Source of the DNA: DASPJR01 sp035628505
GTDB lineage: Bacteria > Planctomycetota > SZUA-567 > H5-PLA8
Assembly: GCA_035628505.1 (NCBI GenBank)
Contig: DASPJR010000116.1
Span: 34,362-98,361 of the forward strand
Direction: 5' to 3'
DNA: 64,000 nucleotides
This document shows positions 16,823 to 24,936 of the stretch, piece after piece. Positions within the stretch are counted from its first letter, which is position 1, and each line of letters begins with the position of its first letter. The position numbers were made by a program, and so were the translations under genes. Below the pieces are notes generated by a model. It saw only the letters and a list, made by a program, of their open reading frames with translations. It was not told where the DNA came from and ran no database searches.

Positions 16823-17878
16823 GTGCAACGAAAGAGCGGTGCGGTCGTGTTGCTGATTGGAATTGACGAAGCTGGATACGGCCCGCGCCTGGGGCCGCTC
16901 TGCCACGGATACTGCGCGCTGCGGTTGAATGCGGTGCCTGGCGGCGGCACGCCTCCCGATCTCTGGGCGCTTCTGCATCCCGCCGTAATGAAGCATCCAT
17001 GCTTTGACGGCAGCATCGCGATCGATGACTCGAAGAAGATTTTTGGCCTGGGCGCAGGCCTGCAGGGACTGGCAAAGGGTGTTTCCGCTTTTCTGGCGTG
17101 CCTCTCCGGAGAGTGCCCGAATGAGGAAGATGTTCGCGCGCTTTACGATCGCATTCTTCCGGAGGAGGATCGCAGCGCGCTTTACGAGGACGCGTGGGGA
17201 CGGTGGGATTCCGTGCTTACTCAGCCGCCGCCGCCCGACGAAGGCGAGGTGCTTGTAAAGCGCGGTCGCAAACCCAAGCCGCACCCGCTGGGCGAGCCCC
17301 CTGCCGTAATTCCTCCTTTAAGTGAAGCCCTGGCGCGCGCCGGGGTCAGCGTGCTGGCCGTTGGTTCCAGGGCGATGAGCGCGCGCAGGTACAACGCGGT
17401 GCTCGCCAATTCGGACAACAAGGCTGAAGTAAACTGGATGGTTATCTCCGCCATTCTTGAAAAGCTTCTCGCACTTGCGGCGCCCGGCGAAGAAGTGTTT
17501 GCGTACATCGATCGCCAGGGTGGACGGAAGTTTTACACCGGAAAGATCTCACATCTTTTTCCGGGCGCGATGCCATGGGTTGAGTCAGAAACGCCGAAAA
17601 AATCCACCTACCGCATCGAGGCGGATGGCCGCGTCGTTCGCATCTGCTTCCTGGTGGAAGCCGACGGTGAAGCGCTGCCGGTGGCCCTGGGTTCGATGGC
17701 CGCGAAACTCGCACGAGAGCTCTGCATGCGCTGCCTGAACGGCTACTTCAAAAGCCATATGCCTGAACTGAAGCCGACCGCCGGGTACTACGGTGACGCC
17801 AGCCGCTTTCTGCGCGAAACAAAAGCGCTGCGCAAGAAACTGGCTATTGAAAACGCGGTTTTTGTGCGAAAGAAATGA
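16823..17878 (+). CDS. Long RNase HII-like protein with altered active site
   Basis: 351 residues from a GTG, far longer than the usual 200-220 of RNase HII. The N-terminal strand GIDEAGYGPRLGP carries the Asp15-Glu16 pair, followed by DDSKK at 68-72. A third acidic residue is Asp230 (AYIDRQGG), and the helix LGSMAAKLARELC aligns with the family ASI-AKxxRD segment, with Glu299 where Asp is expected. The substrate-recognition motif GRG reads GYG here. PTAGYYGD near 318 matches the C-terminal Tyr region. The extra length lies between residues about 80 and 200 and includes a proline-rich loop. Cleavage at ribonucleotides embedded in DNA is possible, but the changes at two key positions make altered function plausible. 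Confidence 0.72.
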   Translation: MQRKSGAVVLLIGIDEAGYGPRLGPLCHGYCALRLNAVPGGGTPPDLWALLHPAVMKHPCFDGSIAIDDSKKIFGLGAGLQGLAKGVSAFLACLSGECPNEEDVRALYDRILPEEDRSALYEDAWGRWDSVLTQPPPPDEGEVLVKRGRKPKPHPLGEPPAVIPPLSEALARAGVSVLAVGSRAMSARRYNAVLANSDNKAEVNWMVISAILEKLLALAAPGEEVFAYIDRQGGRKFYTGKISHLFPGAMPWVESETPKKSTYRIEADGRVVRICFLVEADGEALPVALGSMAAKLARELCMRCLNGYFKSHMPELKPTAGYYGDASRFLRETKALRKKLAIENAVFVRKK

Positions 17879-18346
17879 TTACGGCTGCGGCTGGCGTACG
17901 TCTTCACCGTGCCTGATCGGGTGCTTTACTTTTACGATTTCGCCTATCCACGGACCTTTCGAAATTTTTACGACAAAGCACTGTATGTCGCCTTGAAGAG
18001 CGACCACGTTGTGCCACGTCGTCAGATTCTCGCCTGCATCCCGCGGGTAATAGACCCAGAACGGTCCTTCCTGTTCGCCGAGGTTGGGTTCGACAAACTC
18101 GAGTTTCCGCGCCCACAGCACGGGCAATCCGAACAGGCTGCGCACCGTTTGCATGTTTGCATCTGCGGGCATCGCTGCGCGGAGCTTCTGAAAATCTTCG
18201 ATCGTCGCGTGGCCTGCAATCACCCGGTGAGTGCGCTCGAGATACTCAGTCTGGCGCCGCTCACGCGCAACCATGCCGATATAGATCAGCGCGATTGCAA
18301 AAAGCGCCTGGACGGCGATGACGATGTGGAACGCGCGTGTATTCAT
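17879..18346 (-). CDS. Membrane-anchored protein of unknown function
   Basis: 155 residues from the ATG at 18346. That ATG overlaps the stop of the upstream zinc protein gene in an ATGA arrangement, so the longer frame to 18574 is not used and translation is coupled. One N-terminal helix (FHIVIAVQALFAIALIYIG) anchors it, followed by a charged segment and a beta-rich soluble domain (FWVYYPRDAGENLTTWHNVV, WIGEIVKVKHP). I do not recognise the domain. It is the last gene of the DUF1802-aroK-RHH run and ends tail to tail with the RNase HII-like gene. Confidence 0.78.
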   Translation of the reverse strand: MNTRAFHIVIAVQALFAIALIYIGMVARERRQTEYLERTHRVIAGHATIEDFQKLRAAMPADANMQTVRSLFGLPVLWARKLEFVEPNLGEQEGPFWVYYPRDAGENLTTWHNVVALQGDIQCFVVKISKGPWIGEIVKVKHPIRHGEDVRQPQP

Positions 18347-18819
18347 TGCTGCTCTTGATGCGGGCGGATGCGAACGCTGGTCAACCGGTGCTGTTTCTTG
18401 TGGCTGGACATGCGCGTCTGAACCACGTGCTCGCCGCAGTCCGTGCACTCCTGCGTTTTTCCATAACACTCGTCGCAGTAAAAATCGCCGCCGCCAAGAT
18501 ACTGGCGCAGGCGCTCGCGGTCCGCGTCGCCCTTGCGGGACTTTTCGCTGTCGAGCGGGAATTCGTATCCGCAAAAGGAACAGGGAACGAATTCTTTTTT
18601 CTTGAAAATCATTTCGAGGTCGCGCGCCAGACTGCGGGGCACGCTTCCTTTCCCATTGCAGACGGGACAGGGTTCAAGCAGCGCATTAAGCAGCGCTTTG
18701 CGGATGAAATCGGATTTATTCGGCATGGCATCGAGAAACGCCGCGACTTCTTCCTCTACTTTGAACGTGACGACGCGCTGCATGGATTTGGCGGCGTCGG
18801 GCTTCCCTTTTGCAGGCAT
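18343..18819 (-). CDS. Ribbon-helix-helix protein with multiple CxxC zinc motifs
   Basis: 158 residues from the ATG at 18819 (AGGAC 6 nt upstream); the frame to 18867 overlaps aroK and lacks a ribosome site. Residues about 12-45 (QRVVTFKVEEEVAAFLDA, KSDFIRKALLNALL) fit a CopG/MetJ-like ribbon-helix-helix DNA-binding unit. It is followed by CPVC, CSFC, CDEC and CTDC pairs, probably two structural zinc sites. Such a fusion suggests a zinc-stabilised transcriptional regulator. It follows aroK by 28 nt and is coupled to the membrane-anchored gene downstream. Autoregulation of this run is inference. Confidence 0.82.
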   Translation of the reverse strand: MPAKGKPDAAKSMQRVVTFKVEEEVAAFLDAMPNKSDFIRKALLNALLEPCPVCNGKGSVPRSLARDLEMIFKKKEFVPCSFCGYEFPLDSEKSRKGDADRERLRQYLGGGDFYCDECYGKTQECTDCGEHVVQTRMSSHKKQHRLTSVRIRPHQEQQ

Positions 18820-18847
18820 GTTTTGTCCTCGCAACGTTCTAAAATAG

Positions 18848-19405
18848 TCAGCTCTGCTTCGTATCACTCGCCGGAAGAATGCCCCGCCCGCGCATCACCT
18901 GCAGAATGGCCTCGGCCACTTCGCCCGGCGAGCGGTTCTCCACCGAAACTTCGACGTCGCGCGCGCGGGCGTATATCGCGGCGCGGGCGAGCATTAGCTT
19001 TTTAAGCTCATCAATCCCTGATTGCGCTTCCTTCACCAGCTGGGGCCGGGTGGCGTGACTGGAGTTATCCAGCGAGATGCGGCGATACAGTTCCGCCGGT
19101 TCAGCCGTGAGATGAACGACAAAGCCGCCGGCTTTCATGGCCTCGACGCTGTTCCCGTTTAACACCGCGCCGCCGCCCGAGGCGATCACGGCTGGGTCGT
19201 TCTTTGTGCAATCCTGTACGACGCCGGCCTCAAGCGCGCGGAAGTGCGGCTCGCCTTTCTGCTCAAAGATCTCGCGGATGCTCATGCCGCTGCGTTCCTG
19301 CACGATCGTGTCGGTGTCGAAAAACGGCCAGCCGAGCTGCTGCGCCAGGAGGCGGCCGACGGTTGATTTTCCGGTGCCGCGCAGACCGATCAGAACCAGT
19401 TTCAT
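18848..19405 (-). CDS. aroK: Shikimate kinase
   Basis: 185 residues, the usual size. Walker A GLRGTGKST is at 8-16, the shikimate/Mg-binding DTD at about 31-33, GGG (ASGGGAVL) near 77 and the lid arginines around STSHATRPQL-like sequence (NSSHATRPQLV). It phosphorylates shikimate at O3 in the fifth step of chorismate synthesis, in the cytoplasm. Its ATG overlaps the DUF1802 stop by one base (TGATG), so the two genes are translationally coupled. No other aro genes are in the window. Confidence 0.95.
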   Translation of the reverse strand: MKLVLIGLRGTGKSTVGRLLAQQLGWPFFDTDTIVQERSGMSIREIFEQKGEPHFRALEAGVVQDCTKNDPAVIASGGGAVLNGNSVEAMKAGGFVVHLTAEPAELYRRISLDNSSHATRPQLVKEAQSGIDELKKLMLARAAIYARARDVEVSVENRSPGEVAEAILQVMRGRGILPASDTKQS

Positions 19406-19986
19406 CAGCTGACGACTTTCAAGATGTCCTGCCGCTTGCGTTCGAATTCCTCATCGCTGAGCACCGGTGTTCCGCCTGCCAGCGGCAGTTCCTGCTTCAG
19501 GGGCACCCACGAATGACAACCGGCATAATCGGCGTGATAAGGAATCTCAATCAGTGCGGGCAGTTTGAACGCGCGCACGGTCACCACGAAGTTCGGCTTT
19601 TCCGATTTATAGTTGATGCGCATGTCGAAAAGCGCCTGCGTCCAGCACGTGAACGGCTCAAGTGCCCGCAGCTTCGCCGCTTCGGCCGTCTTAACGATAT
19701 CAATGACGCGGCCGTAACCGGCAATCTTGATTTTCCCGCTTTCGCGCGCTGGTGGCCCGTAGGAACCCAATCGTGGGTGGTACTCAGGCTTGAGCTGCTC
19801 GCGGCCCTGGTGTTCGGTGTTTGGGTAAAGAAAGAAGGTGTCATGCTCCATCTGGAAGCCTTTTCTCTGCTCCAGGATTCCACCTTTTCGCAGCAGGACA
19901 GCCTGCGTTCCTTCCAGCAGCAAGTCGCACACGACAGCCCATTCTTTAAAGGCAATATTGGTTTGCGAAGCCACATCTACAGACAT
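19405..19986 (-). CDS. DUF1802 family protein
   Basis: 193 residues starting at an ATG with GGGAGGA 8 nt upstream. The opening FKEWAVVCDLLLEGTQAVLLRKGGI, given here in overview, followed by a His-containing FFLYPNTEHQ motif is the DUF1802 signature. The family is widespread in bacteria without an assigned function; the layout (a beta strand, an RKGGI turn, then a histidine-rich loop) is loosely Nudix-like, but no Nudix box is present. The stop codon shares a base with the aroK start, so expression with aroK is likely. Confidence 0.85.
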   Translation of the reverse strand: MSVDVASQTNIAFKEWAVVCDLLLEGTQAVLLRKGGILEQRKGFQMEHDTFFLYPNTEHQGREQLKPEYHPRLGSYGPPARESGKIKIAGYGRVIDIVKTAEAAKLRALEPFTCWTQALFDMRINYKSEKPNFVVTVRAFKLPALIEIPYHADYAGCHSWVPLKQELPLAGGTPVLSDEEFERKRQDILKVVS

Positions 19987-20047
19987 CAGCTGATCCTCCC
20001 CTGAAACGCTTTAAGTTTACCCTTCTGCATGCATTTTGCTAGTGAGC

Positions 20048-20075
20048 TTGACAATTACTTGCCCTATGGTACTCT
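20048..20075 (+). promoter_or_regulatory. Candidate sigma-70-type promoter for the DksA-like gene
   Basis: A consensus -35 hexamer TTGACA (20048-20053) with a 16-nt spacer leads to TACTCT (20070-20075), a 3-of-6 match to the -10. The leader to the ATG at 20144 would be about 60 nt. The -10 is weak, so the call rests mostly on the -35. Confidence 0.4.
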
Positions 20076-20143
20076 TCTCCGCCCTTACGGGTGGGGCTGG
20101 GGGCGTAAATAACGTTAAACTCGGCAGGTTTGCCGGAGGAGCC

Positions 20144-20770
20144 ATGGCAAAAGTGAAGAAGAAGGTGGCAATAAAGAAGAAGCCCGTGAAGGCCAAGGAG
20201 GCCTCCAAGCGCGTTCTTGTTGCCAGCAAAGCAAAGGTTGCCGCAAAGCCTAAAGCCGCCAAAGTCACCAAAGAGATCATCAAGAAGAAGAGTGACAAAA
20301 ATAACGGCGCCGAGGCGGTAAAATCGTCCAAGCCCTCGAAGCCGGCGCCTCCGCCTAAGCCGCCCACGGCCGAGATGCTGCAGATTCGCTCCCGCCTGAT
20401 GACGATGCTCGCGCAGGTCCGCAACGACATCGATCACGAAGTTCGGGGCGCCAGCGAGCGCGATCTTGCGCACATCAACGATACCTCCGACATGGCGTCC
20501 GACGCCGCCGAAGGCGATCTGGCGCTACGCATCGCCGAGAGTGAAACGGCAGAAGCCGGCGAAATCGAGCGTGCGATCGAAAAGATCGACAACGGCACCT
20601 ATGGCACCTGCGAGATGTGCAACAAGGCGATCAACGCCGAGCGGCTTCAGTTCCTGCCGTACGTGACGATGTGTATCAAATGCCAGGAACTCGCCGAGAT
20701 CCGCAAGCGCGAGTCCGGCGACGAACTCGACGACCTGGCCGAGGGCAGCGACTCGGATTCCGAAAGCTAA
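20144..20770 (+). CDS. DksA/TraR-type C4 zinc-finger protein with Lys/Ala-rich N-terminus
   Basis: 208 residues from the ATG at 20144, preceded by GGAGGA; the frame extends to 20036 but that part has no ribosome site. Residues 1-80 are a low-complexity Lys/Ala/Val tail (AKVKKKVAIKKKPVKAKE), then a proline stretch. The C-terminal about 125 residues fit the DksA/TraR family: a helical hairpin ending in the zinc finger CEMC-x17-CIKC. DksA proteins bind the RNA polymerase secondary channel and modulate initiation with ppGpp; the acidic tip is DTSDMASDAAEGD. The basic tail resembles those of planctomycete and chlamydial nucleic acid-binding proteins. A strong terminator follows. Confidence 0.88.
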   Translation: MAKVKKKVAIKKKPVKAKEASKRVLVASKAKVAAKPKAAKVTKEIIKKKSDKNNGAEAVKSSKPSKPAPPPKPPTAEMLQIRSRLMTMLAQVRNDIDHEVRGASERDLAHINDTSDMASDAAEGDLALRIAESETAEAGEIERAIEKIDNGTYGTCEMCNKAINAERLQFLPYVTMCIKCQELAEIRKRESGDELDDLAEGSDSDSES

Positions 20771-20805
20771 GAAGCTCACGCCAAAGACGCTAAGAAACAC
20801 TTTCA

Positions 20806-20836
20806 AACGCCGCGATGTTCGCGGCGTTTTCATTTT
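20806..20836 (+). terminator. Rho-independent terminator after the DksA-like gene
   Basis: AACGCCGCGA and TCGCGGCGTT form a 10-bp stem with a 3-nt loop, followed by TTCATTTT. It begins 36 nt after the stop codon at 20770. Confidence 0.82.
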
Positions 20837-20862
20837 GTGGCGCGAACTTCAGCGCGAAATGC

Positions 20863-20882
20863 GTGCGAACTAAAGTTCGCAC
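20863..20882. repeat. Palindrome GTGCGAACT-AA-AGTTCGCAC
   Basis: A perfect 9-bp inverted repeat with a 2-nt centre in the gap between the DksA-like terminator and the next membrane protein. A partial copy of the arm (GCGAACTTC) lies 20 nt upstream. It could be an operator or a dispersed palindromic element. Confidence 0.5.
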
Positions 20883-20931
20883 CACGGGATTGTCCGTCGA
20901 CGGGGCGGCGCCTCCTTAATATTGTTGAGCC

Positions 20932-21552
20932 ATGCATTTCGTTCTCGGCGAACTGCCGCAGTGGATCTCGGATCTGCACGGCATTCGTTACGCAATTGAA
21001 CTTTTCTGGCAGCGGGTGCCCAGGCTGGCTATCGGCGAACAGATGGCGCTTGGGGCGTTGCTGTTTGCATGCCTGGTGGGCGCGATCGCGGCGGTCAACC
21101 GCATTCTTTCAGGACAATTCGCCTGGCCCGTGGAGCGCAAGAAAGTAAAAACGCCGAAAAAGAAGCAGGGCTTTGGCGTTAAACACCTCGTATTGCTGCT
21201 TATCGCGCTGCTGCCAGGCGGCTTCGTCGCATCGGTCACGGTTTACGCCATCATGGGAAAGGAAAACTGGCGCCGCGACTCCATAGCAGTGCTGGGACTC
21301 TCCATCATTCCGGCACTGCTTCTGCTTGCGGCGCGATCAAAAAATTTTCCCTGGCCGGATCTGCACGACGCCATTTATTTCAGCGGGCTGCTCGGGCTCA
21401 TCTTTGGATTGTTGCAGCTGTGGGTGCTGATAAAACTTTTGCGCCAGTGGTGGGGCGAGCCGGATGAATGTGTGCCCTGGTGGCCGCCGCTGGCCCTGCT
21501 GCTTCAGTGGGCCATGCTGAGCGGTGCGGCGTACGGCATTCTGAACAATTAA
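20932..21552 (+). CDS. Multi-pass membrane protein of unknown function
   Basis: 206 residues with about five hydrophobic helices: near 37-57 (QMALGALLFACLVGAIAAV), 84-105 (HLVLLLIALLPGGFVASVTV), 118-134 (VLGLSIIPALLLLAA), 150-170 (SGLLGLIFGLLQLWVLI) and 186-203. A basic loop (RKKVKTPKKKQG) after the first helix should be cytoplasmic. I do not recognise the family. cobS starts 26 nt downstream, so it may belong to the cobalamin transcription unit, but nothing in its sequence ties it to that pathway. Confidence 0.75.
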   Translation: MHFVLGELPQWISDLHGIRYAIELFWQRVPRLAIGEQMALGALLFACLVGAIAAVNRILSGQFAWPVERKKVKTPKKKQGFGVKHLVLLLIALLPGGFVASVTVYAIMGKENWRRDSIAVLGLSIIPALLLLAARSKNFPWPDLHDAIYFSGLLGLIFGLLQLWVLIKLLRQWWGEPDECVPWWPPLALLLQWAMLSGAAYGILNN

Positions 21553-21578
21553 ATGCGCTGTTGAGCTGGAGGGGATTC

Positions 21579-22370
21579 TTGAAATCGTTGGCGCGCGCTC
21601 TGGGATTTCTCTCTCCGCTTCCGCTCGGGCGCTGGGCGCATTTTGAAACACCCAATATACCGTCGATGCTTGCAGCGTTCCCGCTCGCCGGCGCGCTGCT
21701 GGGAGCTGTGCTGGGGCTGCTGTGGCGTCTCTTCGCTGGAACGTTCAATCCGCAGATGTCGGCGGCGCTGGTGGTAGCCGCGTGGGTGCTCCTGACACGC
21801 GGATTCCATCTAGACGGCCTGGCGGACTGCGCGGACGGAATCGGCGGCAGTTACACGCGCGAAGGCCGGCTGAAGATCATGAAAGATCCGCACATCGGAG
21901 CATTCGGAACCATTGCGATCGTCTGCGCGTTGCTGATGAAGTTTGCGGTGCTCAGCAGTTTCGCGCTGACCGTTCCGCATTCGCCGTTTGCGTGGTGGAG
22001 TGACAACACAAATTCATGGAGCGAATGCATGCTGTTCACAGCGCTGATTCTCTCATCCGCGCGGCTGGGGATTCTGGTCGGCGCCTGCGGAGCCCACTAC
22101 GCGCGCGATCCTGAAAGCGGGCTTGGCAGGGACTTCATCGCCGGCGCAAGGCCGTGGACGCTTCTTGGGGGGGCGATCGTGCCGCTGGCAATGGGAGCAG
22201 TCTGGGCCGGCGCCAACGGATTTATAGTCGTGCTCGCGCCCGTTCTTACAGCACTTTTCCTGCGCCGACTTTTTCAAAACAAGCTTGGTGGCCAAACCGG
22301 CGATACGCTGGGCGCGACCGTGGAACTTGGGGAGATCGCGGCTATCCTGGCTGCGGTCGCCATTCTGTAA
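21579..22370 (+). CDS. cobS: Adenosylcobinamide-GDP ribazoletransferase (cobalamin synthase)
   Basis: 263 residues from a TTG at 21579, chosen because GGAGGGG lies 4-5 nt upstream and the length then fits the usual 250; the frame runs upstream into the previous gene without support. The catalytic aspartate cluster RGFHLDGLADCADGIGG near residue 75 is the CobS signature, followed by several membrane helices. It joins adenosylcobinamide-GDP with alpha-ribazole in the membrane, the final assembly of the nucleotide loop. A cobC-like phosphatase and cobU follow directly, forming a nucleotide-loop cluster; cobT is not in the window. Confidence 0.93.
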   Translation: MKSLARALGFLSPLPLGRWAHFETPNIPSMLAAFPLAGALLGAVLGLLWRLFAGTFNPQMSAALVVAAWVLLTRGFHLDGLADCADGIGGSYTREGRLKIMKDPHIGAFGTIAIVCALLMKFAVLSSFALTVPHSPFAWWSDNTNSWSECMLFTALILSSARLGILVGACGAHYARDPESGLGRDFIAGARPWTLLGGAIVPLAMGAVWAGANGFIVVLAPVLTALFLRRLFQNKLGGQTGDTLGATVELGEIAAILAAVAIL

Positions 22371-22382
22371 TCCTGAATTCCT

Positions 22383-22411
22383 CTTCGTATCCTTCGTGTT
22401 CTTCGTGGTAA
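22383..22411. repeat. 9-nt periodic repeat (CTTCGTNNN x3)
   Basis: CTTCGTATC-CTTCGTGTT-CTTCGTGGT followed by AAAA, in the 66-nt gap between cobS and the phosphatase gene. Related 9-nt periodic stretches lie at 38903-38935 and, as CTCTGTGNN, at 39561-39666. Confidence 0.6.
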
Positions 22412-22436
22412 AAAGAAGCTCGGGAGGAAAAGACTT

Positions 22437-23087
22437 ATTCATACGTTTTACCTGATCCGCCACGGCGAAACGACGGCGTTCAAAAAGCGTATCATTGCCG
22501 GCGCGACGGACGTTCCACTTTCACGAACGGGCATCGAACAGATGCAGGCCGTTTCGGTGTGGCTTGCGGATAAACCGTTGCGCTGCGTGTACTCCAGTCC
22601 GCTGCGGCGAGCCGCTGAACCGGCCGCTGAACTCGCCGTGGGGAGAAACATTCCGCACAGCGAAGTGATGGACTTAAGCGAGATCGATTTCGGCGACTGG
22701 GAAGGCAAATCATACGAACAGCTTTCGAAAGACGAGCCTGAACTCTATGCCAAGGCGCAGGCCGCTGCTCCATTTTTCTCTTTTCCGAACGGCGAAATGA
22801 TCGATTTCTTCCGCAGGCGCGTGCAGACCGCGTTTGCGCAGCTTATTCGCATCGCTCCCGGTCCAGCGGCAATCTACGCGCATGGCGGCTCGATCCGCAT
22901 GATTCTCGCGGGCATTAAAGGCATCAGCACGGCCGAGGCGCAGAAGATTTCACTGTCGCCCGGCGGCATCACAGTGATCGAGCCACAGGGAAGCGGGTAT
23001 GCTGTCACACTGCTCAATGACTTTTCGCATCTTCCGCCTCAAGCTGCCGGCGAAACTGAGCGGACCATGACTGAAAGCGGCAACTGA
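22437..23087 (+). CDS. Histidine phosphatase, probably alpha-ribazole phosphatase (CobC-like), ATT start
   Basis: 216 residues if translation begins at ATT 22437. The catalytic motif LIRHGET (22452-22472) must be in the protein, yet between the upstream TGA at 22374 and the ATG at 22542 there is no ATG, GTG or TTG in frame. The site GGGAGG (22422-22427) sits 9 nt before ATT, so AUU initiation is the best reading; an ATG start at 22542 would remove the catalytic His. Further motifs are SSPLRRAAEPA, EIDFGDWEGK and AHGGSIR, normal for the branch of phosphoglycerate-mutase-like phosphatases. Its place between cobS and cobU supports dephosphorylation of alpha-ribazole phosphate. A base error upstream is the alternative. 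Confidence 0.82.
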   Translation: MHTFYLIRHGETTAFKKRIIAGATDVPLSRTGIEQMQAVSVWLADKPLRCVYSSPLRRAAEPAAELAVGRNIPHSEVMDLSEIDFGDWEGKSYEQLSKDEPELYAKAQAAAPFFSFPNGEMIDFFRRRVQTAFAQLIRIAPGPAAIYAHGGSIRMILAGIKGISTAEAQKISLSPGGITVIEPQGSGYAVTLLNDFSHLPPQAAGETERTMTESGN

Positions 23088-23088
23088 A

Positions 23089-23631
23089 ATGGCGCACATC
23101 GTCATGTTCACGGGCGGAGCACGCAGTGGAAAATCGCGGCTGGCTCAGGCGCGGCTAAGCTCGCTAGATCCCGTCGTCTACATAGCCACCGCCGAAGCAC
23201 TCGATGATGAAATGAAAACGCGCATCCGGTTGCATAAAAGCAGCCGGCCCGTGCAATGGGCGACGATCGAAGAACCGCTGGATCTGATGGCCGCGATGCA
23301 GAATGCAATGGCATTGAAGCCGCAAGGAATTCTCATTGATTGCCTCACGTTGTGGCTCAGCAACCATCTCCTGAAAAAATGGGACGCTGGCTGGACGCTT
23401 GAGAGCGAAGATGAAGTGCTCGCGCTATTGCAGAACGCACTCACATCTCTAACGAACACGCGATCACTTGAGGTTGTTATTGTCACCAACGAAGTCGGGA
23501 GTGGCATCGTGCCAACAAATGAAATGGCGCGCGCGTATCGAGATCTAGTGGGACGGACAAATCAGCTTTGCGCAGCGCTCAGTAACGAAGTGCATTGGGT
23601 GACTGCCGGCCTCAGCTTTCGATTGAAGTAA
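23089..23631 (+). CDS. cobU: Adenosylcobinamide kinase / adenosylcobinamide-phosphate guanylyltransferase
   Basis: 180 residues, the family's usual length. Walker A GGARSGKSRLAQ is at 9-20, LIDCLTLWLSN is Walker B-like, and TNEVGSGIVPTNEMARAYRD is the CobU/CobP signature. It phosphorylates adenosylcobinamide and transfers GMP from GTP, providing the substrate of CobS. It begins 1 nt after the phosphatase stop, so the pair is co-transcribed. The usual guanylylated His of the family (in the KxxHxxxR context) is found at RLHKSSRP. Confidence 0.95.
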   Translation: MAHIVMFTGGARSGKSRLAQARLSSLDPVVYIATAEALDDEMKTRIRLHKSSRPVQWATIEEPLDLMAAMQNAMALKPQGILIDCLTLWLSNHLLKKWDAGWTLESEDEVLALLQNALTSLTNTRSLEVVIVTNEVGSGIVPTNEMARAYRDLVGRTNQLCAALSNEVHWVTAGLSFRLK

Positions 23632-23790
23632 AAAAATCACATAAATTGTGCTGCACTAAAAGCATGCACTTTGTGTAGCTGTTTGCAAATGAGCCACTTC
23701 CGTGATAAAGGTAACTATAGCGAAGCATTTCACGATTTGAGCGAAGGTTGGTGACAGGTTTGCGCAGCTTTCCGAGTCGCTTCTAGGTGA

Positions 23791-24852
23791 TTGCAATTCG
23801 CAGCTAACGCCGTTCCTTGGGGGATGCAGTCAGTGGCGGAAGCTTACGACGAAATCGATCGCGCCGGCAGCGAGCTCGTCATAATGCACGACGTTCTGAG
23901 CTGGCGTGAGTTTCACGAAGTTGCCCTCCGCAAGGCTGGCTACGGGCAGGTTATTTCCTACCCGGCTCAACCGGAGTCCCTCAACGAACATCTCAACCAC
24001 GGCAATAACCGGCGCGCGGATCTGATCGTCTTCGGCGTCAACCCCGCCAACGAACTCTCCTGGGAAAATCTCCGTCAGCTGCGCGGCATGTACGCCGGTC
24101 CGGTTCTGGCGACCACCGAATCGCACGACGCCACGGCGCGCAAGCGCATGCAGGACCTGGGCGTAAACGATTACCTTGCGGTCGGCGAGTTCGGCGAAGA
24201 AGGCCTGGAACTGAAAGTCGAAACGGCTCTGACCGCTCATCGCATCAACACGCTGATTCTCGAAAACGATCTGCGAACGCAGCGGCTGTTCGTGAACATC
24301 CTGACGGTGATGGTGAAGATTCTGGAATCGAAGGATCCGTACACGCGCTTTCACAGCCACTCCGTAGCCAAGTGGTCGCGCATGATTGGCCGCCGGAAGG
24401 GACTGTGCGAGGAAGATCTTGATCGCCTCGGTCTGGCCGCGGTGTTCCATGATTTCGGCAAGATCGGCATTCCCGAAGAGATTCTCTGCAAGTCGACGCG
24501 CCTGACGGAAGAAGAATTCCAGATCATGAAAAAGCATCCGACAATCGCGCGAGACCTCCTCTCGTCGCTTGAGCTGCTTTCGGATCTGCTGCCGGCGATT
24601 ACGCATCATCATGAGAGATGGGATGGCAAGGGCTATCCGGACGGACTGCGCGGCGAGGAAACGCCGCTGTGGGCGCGCATCATCGCGCTGGCGGATGCCT
24701 ATGACACGATGACCAGCCGCCGGACGTACAAGGAGCCGTACACGCCTGAGCGCGTTCGCGTGGAACTGGAAAAGGGCCGCGGAACACAATTCGATCCGGA
24801 ACTGGTCGACCACTTTAAAGCCATCCTCGACGAATACGTGAAAACCGTTTAA
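23791..24852 (+). CDS. HD-GYP phosphodiesterase with degenerate receiver domain
   Basis: 353 residues from a TTG; an ATG at 23824 is another candidate. Residues 27-150 have receiver-domain spacing but the phospho-acceptor position after DLIVF is Gly, so it is probably not phosphorylated. The HD-GYP domain spans about 165-350: HD at 220-221 (VFHDFGKIGIPE), HHHERWDGKGYPDGL at 272-286 with GYP intact, and ADAYD at 301-305. It should hydrolyse c-di-GMP through a metal-dependent site. It stands just upstream of a Ser/Thr kinase on the same strand (84-nt gap), and opposes the GGDEF protein at 3374-4495. Confidence 0.9.
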   Translation: MQFAANAVPWGMQSVAEAYDEIDRAGSELVIMHDVLSWREFHEVALRKAGYGQVISYPAQPESLNEHLNHGNNRRADLIVFGVNPANELSWENLRQLRGMYAGPVLATTESHDATARKRMQDLGVNDYLAVGEFGEEGLELKVETALTAHRINTLILENDLRTQRLFVNILTVMVKILESKDPYTRFHSHSVAKWSRMIGRRKGLCEEDLDRLGLAAVFHDFGKIGIPEEILCKSTRLTEEEFQIMKKHPTIARDLLSSLELLSDLLPAITHHHERWDGKGYPDGLRGEETPLWARIIALADAYDTMTSRRTYKEPYTPERVRVELEKGRGTQFDPELVDHFKAILDEYVKTV

Positions 24853-24936
24853 ACTGCGCCCGTAACAACAACGTTGTCCGGAAGCGCTGCAGTCTGGCGG
24901 CCGGCGCAGGCGAAGCATTCTGTAAAGGGTGAGCCT

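Noticed and set aside
20771..22436. Cobalamin riboswitch near cobS
   Set aside because: No B12 box or the multi-helix leader was seen in the gaps before or inside the cluster.
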